A stretch of DNA of 64,000 nt from DASUNP01 sp035249305. GTDB taxonomy: Bacteria > Acidobacteriota > Blastocatellia > UBA7656. The notes below the pieces were generated by a model. It was given only the letters and a program-made list of their open reading frames with translations, was not told where the DNA came from and did not search any database. The position numbers and the translations under genes are program-made. Location of the stretch: NCBI GenBank assembly GCA_035249305.1, contig DATFGQ010000113.1:17983-81982 (forward strand), read 5' to 3'. Positions 1 through 8,734 of the stretch are shown piece after piece. Each line of letters opens with the position of its first letter. The first letter of the stretch is position 1.

Positions 1-462
1 CAGGTTCTCCATCTGCCGCTGGTCTATGACGCCGCTCACTTCGGTCTTGGTCGTCTCGATCAGCGGGACCGATTCGCCCGTCACTGTGACCTGCTCGGTC
101 GCGCCGGCGGGCCTCATCTCTGCGTCGACGGTCACGCGCGCCAGCACGTTGACCGTCACGGGCTCCTGAAGGTACTTCGCAAAGCCCGAGGCTTCTATCT
201 CCATGCGGTAATCGGCCGGCGGGAGCGTCGTCAGCTCGTAGACGCCGTCGTCGCTGGTCGTCGTCGTGCGCGAGACGCCCGTGGCTATGTTCGTAGCCTT
301 AACGATTGCGCCGGGCACGACCGCGCCCGACTGGTCTTTGACCACCCCCGTGATCGTGCCGGTGTTGGCCGTCTGCGCAAAGGCAGCCAGCGGCACAGAG
401 GCCAGCAACACCAGCGTTGTGATGACCGATGTAAAAACCCTCCTAAACTTGTTGGTCCTCAT
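1..462 (-). CDS. TonB-dependent receptor, Oar-like (N-terminal part, cut by window edge)
   Basis: Reading in from position 462 gives 154 codons with no stop before the window edge. Residues 1-29 form a signal peptide (basic MRTNKFRR, hydrophobic core, AFA cleavage site before Q30). Residues 31-115 are a carboxypeptidase-regulatory-like beta-sandwich (GTITGVVKDQSGAVVPGA, then LTTLPPADYRMEIEASGF). The start of the plug linker follows (VTVTGESVPLIETTKTEVSG). The start is ATG with AGGAGG at 469-474. By family this is an outer-membrane channel taking up peptides or oligosaccharides with TonB energy. The linker closely resembles that of the receptor at 880-4059, so the two minus-strand genes are probable paralogs. 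The plug end and barrel lie outside the window. Confidence 0.9.
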   Translation of the reverse strand, partial: MRTNKFRRVFTSVITTLVLLASVPLAAFAQTANTGTITGVVKDQSGAVVPGAIVKATNIATGVSRTTTTSDDGVYELTTLPPADYRMEIEASGFAKYLQEPVTVNVLARVTVDAEMRPAGATEQVTVTGESVPLIETTKTEVSGVIDQRQMENL

Positions 463-707
463 TTGGAACCTCCTATCAAAAAGTTAGATTGGTGAAAGAT
501 TTTAATCCACGCCCCGCCGGCCGGGCGGGGCCGATGTCCTTAAGAGCCATGCCAGAAGCTTCTAAGAATGAGCGCATGAATCAGGCGACCTGAATCCTAC
601 TATCAATTCACGCCGGGCGCTTGCCAATTTCGAGTACGGTGATCCGAAATCGAGCAAGCCATATTCCATTTGCCATTAAAATCTCGGGATGCCGCTAACG
701 GTCTGGC

Positions 708-734
708 ATTATACTACTTAATCCGGTTTTTCAA
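708..734 (-). promoter_or_regulatory. Candidate sigma-70 promoter for the receptor at 1-462
   Basis: On the minus strand a TTGAAA box (729-734) is followed after 15 bp by a perfect TATAAT (708-713). This gives a leader of about 240 nt before the ATG at 462. The 15-bp spacer is short, so this is a candidate only. The whole gap 463-879 holds this promoter, the leader, and a terminator at 822-858 belonging to the upstream gene. I see no coding potential in it. Confidence 0.45.
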
Positions 735-821
735 GCACGAATTTAGCCGGTTCCGCCCTCGAAAATACCGATTCTCGGATTTTTATTCAAAATTATGAAT
801 ATGCCGGACCCCGCGTAGCGC

Positions 822-858
822 AAAAAAAGGCGCCAGACCCGTAAGCCCAGCGCCTTTT
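822..858 (-). terminator. Intrinsic terminator of the receptor at 880-4059
   Basis: A perfect 9-bp stem (825-833 with 850-858, arms AAAAGGCGC and GCGCCTTTT) has a 16-nt loop and, read on the minus strand, ends in a seven-T tract. It begins 21 bp after the TAA at 880-882. Confidence 0.75.
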
Positions 859-879
859 CCTAGAGCTTTTCGCAGGCCC

Positions 880-3800
880 TTAGAAGTCCATGCGGAAGCC
901 TAGTTGAACCGTCAGCGGGCGCCCCACGGGCGGGCCGAACCCCGGCCCGTAGAGTGAAACCGGCTGCGCGAAGAGGCTCGAAGTCGCAGGGCTCAGCCCC
1001 AGACGGCTTGCGTACGAGAGGTTATCCGTGTTGAACAGGTTGTAGAAGTCTACGTAGCCTTTGAAGCGGAGTCTCTCGCCCACGGCCACCTCTTTGCTCG
1101 CGCGGAGGTCGACGTTGAAGTAGCGGCCGCTGCGCTCTTCGATGTTGCCGTTGGCGTCGACGACGAAGCCCTTGCGCTGGCTGTTGACTTCAAGCTGCCG
1201 GCACCCCAAAGCGCGTGCGCTTGCGGGGATAGGCTGTCCGTTGACTATGGCCTGAAGCACCGCGCGCGGGTCCGTGCCCTCGCACAATCGGTCTACGGTC
1301 GCCAGCCCGTCGCCGTCCACGTCTATGCCCGCGTTGAGCGAATAGGGTCGCGAGCTGGCATACTGCATGATGGGCGACAACTGCACGCCCCACGGCATGT
1401 CGAACACGCCGCTAAAGACTACGCGGTGGCGCTCGTCTATGCGGGTCGGCCCGAACTCCTCTTCGTTGAATTGAACCCGCGGATCGATGGCTATCCCGTT
1501 CCCGCTGTAGGAGGCGACGGGCTGCCCGCCCCACGCGCGGGAGCTCGCCAGCACGTAGCTTGCCGAAAATACCGTCCTGCGGCCGATGCGCCCGCGAAGC
1601 TGTGTCGTCCAGCTATCGAACAGCGAGCGGTTCGTCGTGCCGATCATGTTTATCTGCTCGATGCGGTTTGCCGGGAATCCCGCGTTGACAAACGCGCGGT
1701 CGAGCAGGCGGGTGTTGGCCCCGCGAACGCAGTCGCTTGAGTTCGGCGTGGAGCCGGGGAAGCCTGGGTCGCAGATGTGCCGTATGCGCGGGTTTATCAC
1801 CTGCACGCGCGATTCGTGAAGCCCGAGCGTATGCACGTAGTCACTCGATAGCACATAATTCTCGCCAATCGATTTCTGTACGCCTATCGAGAACTTCTGG
1901 ACGTAAGGCTCTCTGGCGTTCGGGTCGTTTATGCGCCCGAACCCGCCGACCGCAAGCTCGGTCAGCGACGTGCCGGGAGGGACAGGAGGCAGCGGGTCTA
2001 CGCCGAAGCGGAAGTTCGCCAACTGGCCCGACCCCACGTCGTTGTTCGTCAGGCTCAGTATGGTCTGGAAAAGCTCCGGGTTCGACTGCGTGATCGAAAA
2101 GAGCGTCAGGTTCTGGAACAACTGGTCGAAGAAGATCCCGTAGCCGCCTCTGATGACTGTGCGCCCATCGCCGTTCGGGTCGTAAGCGAAGCCTACGCGC
2201 GGCTGGAACTCTTTCCAGTTCGGCGTCGAGCGGCTCAGCTTCTCCTTATCATCCGTGAGCGCGTTGGCGAGCGGGTGGTCGAGCTGGTCGAGTATCAACA
2301 ACGTGCGGTTGTTCGACTGGTCCGGCAGGTTGCCAATGTTGGCGTCCCAGCGCAGACCCAGGTTGAGCGTCAGCTTCTGCGAAGCTTTCCAATCATCCTG
2401 GAAGTAAAAAGCGAGCTGGTCGATCTGCTGCGTGTGGTCGCCGCGCCCGTCGGAGAAGGTGATGTTGCGAACCGCGCCGGGCGTCTGGAACCCCTGCGGG
2501 TATTTCCCGTTCAAGTTGTTGGCGATCGTCAGCGGGTCGTCGAAGAAGGTTATCGCGTAGCCCTGCGCGCCGAAGAAGAAGAACCCATCCAGTTTCGTGT
2601 AGATGTAGTTCCCGCCGACCTTCATGTTGTGAGAGCCCTTCTGGAACGCGAAGTCGTCGCGGAACTGGTACTTCTCTTCGAGCGTCGCCTGCGGCACGTT
2701 GACGTTGCGCCCGGTCGTCACGGTCGGGAAGGTGATGTTGGGCGTGTCGGTGACGCCGAGGATCGCGTTGTTGAAATCCTGGTAGTGGAACGAGAAGACG
2801 TTGAGCTTTGTCGTGCTGAGCGTGTATGTGTGGTTGGCGACAAAGCTGTAGAGGCGATTGTCGTTGAGGTTGCCGCCCGTCGGGTCCGCGTTGGCCGGGA
2901 CGGCTATCTGGTCGTTGGGCGAAGCGTTGTCCTGGAACGAGAAGCGGTAAAACATCGACTGCTTGTCCGTCATCCGGTGATCGACTTTGGCCGTGAGCAG
3001 CCAGTCGTCGTAAGGGGTCGGGATCTCCGCCACGGGGTCCAGGCCGGGTATGGCCTGCAACTGCGCAAACCGCGGCGCCGGGACAAGGTTGTTCTGCCTC
3101 TCGCGGAAGCGTTCGAGCGCGCCGAAGTAGAAGAGCTTGTCGGTGATTATCTTCCCGCCGATCGAGCCCCCGACCTCCTGGCGGCTGAAGTCGGGTTTAT
3201 CAACCTCCTCCAGCCCTCTCGAAAGATTAAACTCGTCGGTCTGCTTCTCGAAGAAGTCTTTCTTGCGGAGCTTCTCGTCGCGGAAGTTCGCGAAGAACGA
3301 GCCGTGCAGGTCGTTGGTCCCTGACTTCGTGATGACGTTAACGACGCCGCCCACGGCGCGGCCCTGCTCGGCCGTCCAGCGGTGTTGCAGGACCTGGAAC
3401 TCCTGTATGCCTTCGTAAGCGAAGTTTTGAAGCAGACTCCCTACGACGTTGTCTTTGTTATCGCCGCCGTCTACGTTAACGTCGAGCTGGCGGCCGTCGC
3501 CGCCGTTCATCGCGAAGTTGCCGACGCGGGTCTTCGTCGGGTCGAAGTTACCGACCGGGCGCGCCTCGGGCATGATGACCGACAGCGCGGCGAAGGTGCG
3601 GTTCAGCAGCGGCAGGTTCTGGACTTCGACGGGAGTGACGACGCCGCCTATCTCGGACTTTGTCGTCTCTATCAGCGGCGCGTCGCCCGTCACGTCTATG
3701 GTCTCGGTGACGCCGCCCGGCTTGAGCTCGAAGTTGAGCGTCGGCTTCGTCCCGACGTTGAGCTCGTAATCGCGCTGAATGGCGCGGCTGAAGCCCGCGG

Positions 3801-4059
3801 CTTCGACCGAAATCTCGTAGACGCCGGGCGGCAACTGCGTGATGGTGTAATCACCCTCGTCGCCCGTCTTTCCCGTGCGCGACAAACCCGTGCCCGTGTT
3901 GCGCGCCGTGACCGTAGCGTTCACGACGGCGTTGCCCTGCGCGTCGACGACGCGGCCCGTGATGTCCGCGGTCGTGACCTGCGCCAGCGCTGGAACTGCC
4001 AGCGACAGGTTCAAAATCAGAAGCGAAATTACCAACTGCTTCAACCTTATGGTGCTCAT
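880..4059 (-). CDS. TonB-dependent receptor, Oar-like, with carboxypeptidase-regulatory domain
   Basis: The 1059-aa product starts at an ATG preceded by GAGGAGG. Residues 1-26 are a signal peptide (cleavage ALA before Q27). Residues 28-110 are a CarboxypepD_reg-like domain (DITGRVVDAQGNAVVNATVT). Residues 120-245 form the plug, ending in VVNVITKSGTNDLHGSFF. The rest is an outer-membrane barrel whose last residue is phenylalanine (FRMDF), the usual C-terminal barrel signal. In the family these proteins import large substrates across the outer membrane with TonB-ExbBD energy. The substrate cannot be told from sequence. It reads toward the partial receptor at 1-462 but is separated from it by a terminator, so the two are separate units. 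Confidence 0.93.
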   Translation of the reverse strand: MSTIRLKQLVISLLILNLSLAVPALAQVTTADITGRVVDAQGNAVVNATVTARNTGTGLSRTGKTGDEGDYTITQLPPGVYEISVEAAGFSRAIQRDYELNVGTKPTLNFELKPGGVTETIDVTGDAPLIETTKSEIGGVVTPVEVQNLPLLNRTFAALSVIMPEARPVGNFDPTKTRVGNFAMNGGDGRQLDVNVDGGDNKDNVVGSLLQNFAYEGIQEFQVLQHRWTAEQGRAVGGVVNVITKSGTNDLHGSFFANFRDEKLRKKDFFEKQTDEFNLSRGLEEVDKPDFSRQEVGGSIGGKIITDKLFYFGALERFRERQNNLVPAPRFAQLQAIPGLDPVAEIPTPYDDWLLTAKVDHRMTDKQSMFYRFSFQDNASPNDQIAVPANADPTGGNLNDNRLYSFVANHTYTLSTTKLNVFSFHYQDFNNAILGVTDTPNITFPTVTTGRNVNVPQATLEEKYQFRDDFAFQKGSHNMKVGGNYIYTKLDGFFFFGAQGYAITFFDDPLTIANNLNGKYPQGFQTPGAVRNITFSDGRGDHTQQIDQLAFYFQDDWKASQKLTLNLGLRWDANIGNLPDQSNNRTLLILDQLDHPLANALTDDKEKLSRSTPNWKEFQPRVGFAYDPNGDGRTVIRGGYGIFFDQLFQNLTLFSITQSNPELFQTILSLTNNDVGSGQLANFRFGVDPLPPVPPGTSLTELAVGGFGRINDPNAREPYVQKFSIGVQKSIGENYVLSSDYVHTLGLHESRVQVINPRIRHICDPGFPGSTPNSSDCVRGANTRLLDRAFVNAGFPANRIEQINMIGTTNRSLFDSWTTQLRGRIGRRTVFSASYVLASSRAWGGQPVASYSGNGIAIDPRVQFNEEEFGPTRIDERHRVVFSGVFDMPWGVQLSPIMQYASSRPYSLNAGIDVDGDGLATVDRLCEGTDPRAVLQAIVNGQPIPASARALGCRQLEVNSQRKGFVVDANGNIEERSGRYFNVDLRASKEVAVGERLRFKGYVDFYNLFNTDNLSYASRLGLSPATSSLFAQPVSLYGPGFGPPVGRPLTVQLGFRMDF

Positions 4060-4326
4060 AAAGTCCTCCTCAGTTTTTGTTTACCGGCCTCCATGTGTTT
4101 TAGATCACAAACCCGATGACAAACGCTTAAAAGACCAGAACTGCGTCAAGCGTTCTGGACCGGGCTTCTCCATTGATCAGGGTTATTGGCGGGAAGCTGC
4201 AAAGCTTATACCAGCCCCGCGGCGAGCGTGTAAGGCTAGTTTTAAGAATAATTTAGGTCGGCCAAAATGCTGGCATGTGAGTTATCGGGCATCTGAAATC
4301 ATGGAAATAAATCCATAATCTCGAAT

Positions 4327-4791
4327 TTACTGGATCGTGTCGGACGAGTTGTCGGCGACGATCATAGGTATGGGCGAAGCGTGGTGGTGGACCATCAGCC
4401 AGCGCCCGTCGCGCCGTATGAAGAGGTTCGTGGCCGCCGCCTGGACCGAATCGAAGCTGGTCTCTTCAAAGACCGTTATGTTCTCAAGGCAGGTGACCCA
4501 GGCGAAATCGCCTTCCACCTGGACCGACACGGCCGTAGGCGATATGCGCATACGCTGCTCGTCTTCGAATATCCTCGACCAGCTTTCGCGCACCCGTCGC
4601 CAGCCCGAGATCATCTCCCATCCGGGGTGGACGCATTTTATCCAGGCTTCGTGCGCCCAGACCTCGTCCATCAGCTCGATGTCATTCGATTCGATCGCGC
4701 GGTAAAAAGTGGCGTTCGCCTCTTCAACTGAAAGGTCGTTCGTCATGGCCGTCAGCCGCGAAAACTTATACTCATGGCGAAAAGAATTCAA
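4327..4791 (-). CDS. SnoaL/NTF2-like (DUF4440-type) protein
   Basis: The 154-aa product has the compact NTF2-like pattern: an N-terminal helix ending in FYRAIESNDIELMDEVWA, a central WIKCVHPGWEMISGWRRVRE, and C-terminal strands with FIRRDGRWLMVHHHASP. These domains bind small hydrophobic ligands or act as small isomerases and hydrolases. No specific role can be assigned here. The annotated start is a TTG at 4789-4791 with AGGAGG five bases upstream. The ATG at 4746, which would give 139 aa and fits the family start better, has no visible ribosome binding site. It is a single gene divergent from trmFO. Confidence 0.75.
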   Translation of the reverse strand: MNSFRHEYKFSRLTAMTNDLSVEEANATFYRAIESNDIELMDEVWAHEAWIKCVHPGWEMISGWRRVRESWSRIFEDEQRMRISPTAVSVQVEGDFAWVTCLENITVFEETSFDSVQAAATNLFIRRDGRWLMVHHHASPIPMIVADNSSDTIQ

Positions 4792-4935
4792 GCCCGCCTC
4801 CTACTTTTTTTCCGGCGCGGGTTATGGAATCAACCAAACATCCGATGAGAAGGCGAGCTGTGAATCCCTATGACGATCTGCAACTACTTTGATGAGCTTC
4901 CGTGAGGGGTGATAGAATCAAGACTGGCTTTCAAC

Positions 4936-6297
4936 ATGAAAAATGATGCGCAGGTGACAGTAATAGGCGGCGGTCTGGCCGGGTCGGAAGCAGCCTGGCA
5001 GGCGGCCGAGCGCGGCGCGAGGGTCCGCCTCTACGAGATGCGCCCCGTGCGCGCGACCCCCGCCCACCGCACGTCGAACCTTGCCGAAGTGGTCTGCTCT
5101 AACTCGCTAAAATCGGACGAGCCGGGCACGGCGCCCTACCTGCTCAAAGAAGAGCTCCGCCGCGGCGGGTCGCTCTTGCTCCGAGTCGCGCACGAGACGG
5201 CCGTGCCGGCGGGCGCGGCCCTGGCCGTCGACCGCGAGCGGTTCGCCGAGGCCGTCAGCCTCAGAATTAATGAGCACCCGAACATAGAAGTCATTCGCGA
5301 AGAGGTGCGGCGCGTACCCGAAGGCGGGCCGGTCGTGATCGCGACGGGGCCGCTCACCTCGGACGCGCTGTCTGAAGAGATAGCGCGGTTGACCGGCTCT
5401 ACGGCGCTCTATTTTTATGACGCGATCTCGCCGGTCGTAGACGCGGAGAGCATAGATTATTCGGTAGCCTTTCGCGCGGCCCGGTACGATAAAGGCGGAG
5501 CCGATTATGTGAACTGCCCTATGGACGAGCGGCAGTACGATCGATTCTATACGGCTCTTGTCGAAGCCGAATCGGTCCCGCTGCACGAGTTCGAAAAGAC
5601 GATCTATTTCGAGGCTTGCCTGCCGATCGAAGAGCTCGCGCGCCGCGGACGCGACACGCTGCGCTACGGGCCTATGAAGCCCGTCGGCCTTAGGGACCCG
5701 CGCACCGGCCGCCAGCCTTACGCCGTGGTCCAGTTGCGCCAGGAGAATCTGCTCGCCGACAGCTACAACCTTGTCGGCTTTCAAAACCATCTGAAATTCG
5801 GCGAGCAGAAGCGCGTGCTGAGAATGATCCCCGGACTTGAGCGGGCCGAGTTCTTCCGCTTCGGGCAGGTCCACCGCAACACGTTCATATGCGCGCCGCT
5901 CGTTCTGGCCGAGACTCTGCAAATGCGCGAGCACCCGCGCATTCTCTTTGCGGGACAGATCTCGGGCGTCGAAGGCTACATCGAGGCGATAGCGACGGGC
6001 TTTATCGCGGGCGTCAACGCGGCGCGCATTCTTGCTGGCCGCGAGACGATCGCGCCGCCGCGCCGAACGGCCCTCGGCGGTCTGGTCAACTACATCGCCA
6101 ACGCCGAGGCGAAGAGTTTTCAGCCTATGAACATAACCTTCGCGCTGCTGCCCGCGCTTGAGGACGAAGACCGCCGCAGGCTCCGCCGCAAGGCGGACCG
6201 CCGCCGCCGTCAGGTCGAGCTTGCGCTGAAAGACTTTGACGAGTGGCGCGCAAATCAACTGTCGCCGGATCGCGTGCGTGAAGTCTACCATGCATAA
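4936..6297 (+). CDS. trmFO: Methylenetetrahydrofolate-tRNA-(uracil-5-)-methyltransferase TrmFO
   Basis: This 453-aa flavoprotein methylates U54 of the tRNA T-loop using 5,10-methylene-THF as carbon donor and FADH2 as reductant. The N-terminal dinucleotide-binding motif VIGGGLAGSEAAWQ is followed by RLYEMRP and by the family stretches VVCSNSLKSD and FQNHLKFGEQKRVLRMIPGL, then the second FAD contact FAGQISGVEGYIE. The length matches the family. The start is uncertain: a GTG at 4909 adds nine residues, but the ATG at 4936 lies close to the flavin motif as in homologs. The stop overlaps the start of the next gene by 8 bp, so the two are probably co-translated. folD at 22954 supplies the same folate pool. 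Confidence 0.95.
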   Translation: MKNDAQVTVIGGGLAGSEAAWQAAERGARVRLYEMRPVRATPAHRTSNLAEVVCSNSLKSDEPGTAPYLLKEELRRGGSLLLRVAHETAVPAGAALAVDRERFAEAVSLRINEHPNIEVIREEVRRVPEGGPVVIATGPLTSDALSEEIARLTGSTALYFYDAISPVVDAESIDYSVAFRAARYDKGGADYVNCPMDERQYDRFYTALVEAESVPLHEFEKTIYFEACLPIEELARRGRDTLRYGPMKPVGLRDPRTGRQPYAVVQLRQENLLADSYNLVGFQNHLKFGEQKRVLRMIPGLERAEFFRFGQVHRNTFICAPLVLAETLQMREHPRILFAGQISGVEGYIEAIATGFIAGVNAARILAGRETIAPPRRTALGGLVNYIANAEAKSFQPMNITFALLPALEDEDRRRLRRKADRRRRQVELALKDFDEWRANQLSPDRVREVYHA

Positions 6298-7333
6298 GAA
6301 AACGAGGATGAAGAACCAGAGAGCGAAAAGGCCGCGGGCGATTTCAGCCGTTTTCTTGCTCGTGACGTTCGCCTTTTGCCTCTTGCCTTTCGCCTTCCCG
6401 CAGTCGGGCCGGCAGCCCGGCCAGAGCAAGCCTTCCGGCCCGCCCCCTCAAGAGACGCGCCCGCGCCGAGTCGACGACGACCAGGACGAGATCAAGCTGA
6501 GCGCCAACCTCATCACGGCGATCACCTCGGTCACCGACCCTGCGGGCAATCAGGTCAACGACCTGACGCAGCAGGATTTCATAGTCTACGAAGACAACGT
6601 GCCGCAGGAGATCGCGGGATTTTATCGCGAGGGTCAGCTCCCATTGCGGCTGATCTTTTTGTTCGACGCGTCGAGCTCCATACGCCACCGCTTCGACTTC
6701 GAGCAGCGGGCCGCCGCGCAATTCTTCCGCCAGTTGATGAGGCCGGGCGACCAGGCCGCTTTGATGAGCGTGGCAACAGACCCAAAGCTTGAGATGCAGT
6801 TCACGGGCGATGTCGATAAGCTCGTCACTGCGCTGGCGGCCATAAAGCCCGAAGGCGCGACTTCGCTCTACTCTTCGATGACAGAGGCTGCGAAGTACAT
6901 ACGCCCGGCCGAAGGGCGTCACGTCATGGTTGTGCTTTCAGACGGGACGGACACGGCAAGCTCGGCCACGCTCGCGCAGGCGCTAACGGAAGTGCAGAAG
7001 TCCGACGCCGTCATCTACGCCGTCCATTCGACGGGCATAGCGCCGTCCGCCAACGTGCAAGACCTGGCGGGCGAGTTCGTGCTTAAGGCGATGAGCGAGG
7101 ACACGGGCGGCCGTGCGTTCTTCCCGCCGATTTACGACGACCCGAAGAAAGAGGTGCGCGACCTGGACGAGATATACCGCCGCATAGCGGCCGAGGTCCG
7201 CGCACAGTACGTGTTGACGTACTATTCCAGAAACGCCGAAGCGCGGCGCGACGGGTTCAAAGCCATCCGCGTAGAGGTCAAGCGGCCCGGCCTTCAAGTC
7301 CGCGCCCGCCGCGGTTACTACACGACTAAATGA
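6290..7333 (+). CDS. VWFA-related secreted protein (acidobacterial type)
   Basis: The 347-aa product begins with a basic stretch and a hydrophobic segment (FLLVTFAFCLLPFAFP), consistent with a signal peptide. A polar proline-rich linker follows (about residues 40-65). The von Willebrand A domain starts near residue 95 and carries an intact MIDAS start, FLFDASSS (DxSxS), then VVLSDGTDTAS. The C-terminal part ends in VRARRGYY, typical of the VWFA-related family common in Acidobacteriota. Such domains bind protein partners through a divalent metal. The partner is unknown. The ATG at 6290 overlaps trmFO by 8 bp; an ATG at 6308 is an alternative start. Confidence 0.85.
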   Translation: MHKKTRMKNQRAKRPRAISAVFLLVTFAFCLLPFAFPQSGRQPGQSKPSGPPPQETRPRRVDDDQDEIKLSANLITAITSVTDPAGNQVNDLTQQDFIVYEDNVPQEIAGFYREGQLPLRLIFLFDASSSIRHRFDFEQRAAAQFFRQLMRPGDQAALMSVATDPKLEMQFTGDVDKLVTALAAIKPEGATSLYSSMTEAAKYIRPAEGRHVMVVLSDGTDTASSATLAQALTEVQKSDAVIYAVHSTGIAPSANVQDLAGEFVLKAMSEDTGGRAFFPPIYDDPKKEVRDLDEIYRRIAAEVRAQYVLTYYSRNAEARRDGFKAIRVEVKRPGLQVRARRGYYTTK

Positions 7334-7381
7334 TTATTTGAGATTTCAAATTTCCAATCTCAAATCTTTAAGGAATTGCCT

Positions 7382-8710
7382 ATGCCTCGACGATCGCTAG
7401 TCTCAACCTGTCTTACGATAGCTCTCGCAATCTCGACCGCGGCGGGCCAGACAAACAGGGCCGCGCCCAAACAGAGCGACGCCGAGCTGCGCGCCCGCGC
7501 CGAGCGCCTGCACCGCGAAGCCATAGTCGTAGACACGCATAACGACGTGCCTTCGGTCATAATCGATTTCGGATTCGACCTGGGGATGGCGGGCGACACG
7601 CCGGGCGGAGTAGCGTTCGACTACTCGGGCACGCAGCCGATCCCGAAAGACGGCAAGTACAGGACCGAGACAGACCTCAGAAGGCTTAAAGCGGGCGGCG
7701 TAGACGCGGAGTTCTTCGTCGCCTACGTCGCGGCGAAATACGCGAAGGAAGGCGGTGCGGCCCGCCGCGCGCTCGATATGATAGACGTTATTCACGAGCA
7801 GGTGCGCCGCCACCCCGACGCGCTTGAGATGGCTTTCACCTCGGACGACATACGCCGCATATCAAAGAGAGGCAAGGTCGCCACGTTGATAGGCATCGAA
7901 GGCGGTCACGCCATCGAAGACAGCCTCTCGGCGCTGCGCATGTTCTACAGGCTCGGCGTCAGGTATATGACGCTGACGCACTCGAACACCAACAACTGGG
8001 CCGATTCGTCGGGCGACATAAACAACAAAGACGTTAAGCACCACGGCGGGCTCACGGACTTCGGCCGCGAAGTGGTCAAAGAGATGAACCGGATCGGCAT
8101 GATGGTCGACATATCTCATGTGGCGGACGAGACTTTTTACGACGTGGTAGAAGTGTCGCGCGCGCCCGTCATCGCCTCACACTCTTCGGCTCGTCAGCTT
8201 GCCGACCACCCGCGCAACATGACGGACGACATGCTGCGCGCCGTCGCCCGCAACGGCGGCGTGGTGATGATCAATTTCTATGACGGCTTTATCGACGCTC
8301 GCAAAGTCGACTTCAACAGGCGGGCCAACGCGCGGCAGGAAGAGCTGAACAAGCAGTTTCCCAACGACGCCGCGCGCGTCGAAGAAGAGATGAAAAAATG
8401 GCGCGCGGCTAACGATGCCGGCAAGACGCCGCTTTCGGTGCTGATAGATCATTTCGACCACGTGGCTAAAGTCGCGGGCATAGACCACGTCGGCATAGGC
8501 AGCGATTTCGACGGGGCGATCACTCCGCCCGCCGGCATGGAGGATGTGTCGCGGATGCCTGCGATAACCTTCGAGCTTATGAAGCGCGGCTATTCGGACG
8601 CGGACATAAAGAAGATTCTGGGCGAGAACTTCCTGCGCGTGATGGCCGCGGTCGAGCGCGCGGCGGCCGAGATGCAGTCGGGCAAGCCGGCCCCGGCCGC
8701 GAAGAGATAG
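7382..8710 (+). CDS. Membrane dipeptidase (peptidase M19 family), secreted
   Basis: The 442-aa product has a signal peptide (LTIALAISTAAG) and the two-zinc TIM-barrel motifs of renal-type dipeptidases: VVDTHNDVPS (HxD), LIGIEGGHAIE (bridging Glu), DISHVADETF and VIASHSSARQL (zinc histidines), and HVGIGSDFDG near the C-terminus. By family it cleaves dipeptides, often with a D- or dehydro-residue at the C-terminal position. The ATG at 7382 has AAGGA seven bases upstream and is preferred to the TTG two codons earlier. It fits with the many extracytoplasmic peptidases in this window. Confidence 0.92.
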   Translation: MPRRSLVSTCLTIALAISTAAGQTNRAAPKQSDAELRARAERLHREAIVVDTHNDVPSVIIDFGFDLGMAGDTPGGVAFDYSGTQPIPKDGKYRTETDLRRLKAGGVDAEFFVAYVAAKYAKEGGAARRALDMIDVIHEQVRRHPDALEMAFTSDDIRRISKRGKVATLIGIEGGHAIEDSLSALRMFYRLGVRYMTLTHSNTNNWADSSGDINNKDVKHHGGLTDFGREVVKEMNRIGMMVDISHVADETFYDVVEVSRAPVIASHSSARQLADHPRNMTDDMLRAVARNGGVVMINFYDGFIDARKVDFNRRANARQEELNKQFPNDAARVEEEMKKWRAANDAGKTPLSVLIDHFDHVAKVAGIDHVGIGSDFDGAITPPAGMEDVSRMPAITFELMKRGYSDADIKKILGENFLRVMAAVERAAAEMQSGKPAPAAKR

Positions 8711-8734
8711 CGACCGCCGGCAAACGGGTGAGGT

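Noticed and set aside
2275..3324. A 349-codon plus-strand frame inside the receptor at 880-4059
   Set aside because: Shadow of the receptor on the other strand; composition is typical of antisense frames.
7340..7367. A palindromic AT-rich stretch similar to 55221-55250
   Set aside because: Both contain AAATTT/GAGAT half-palindromes, but the match is short and imperfect, so I do not call a repeat family.
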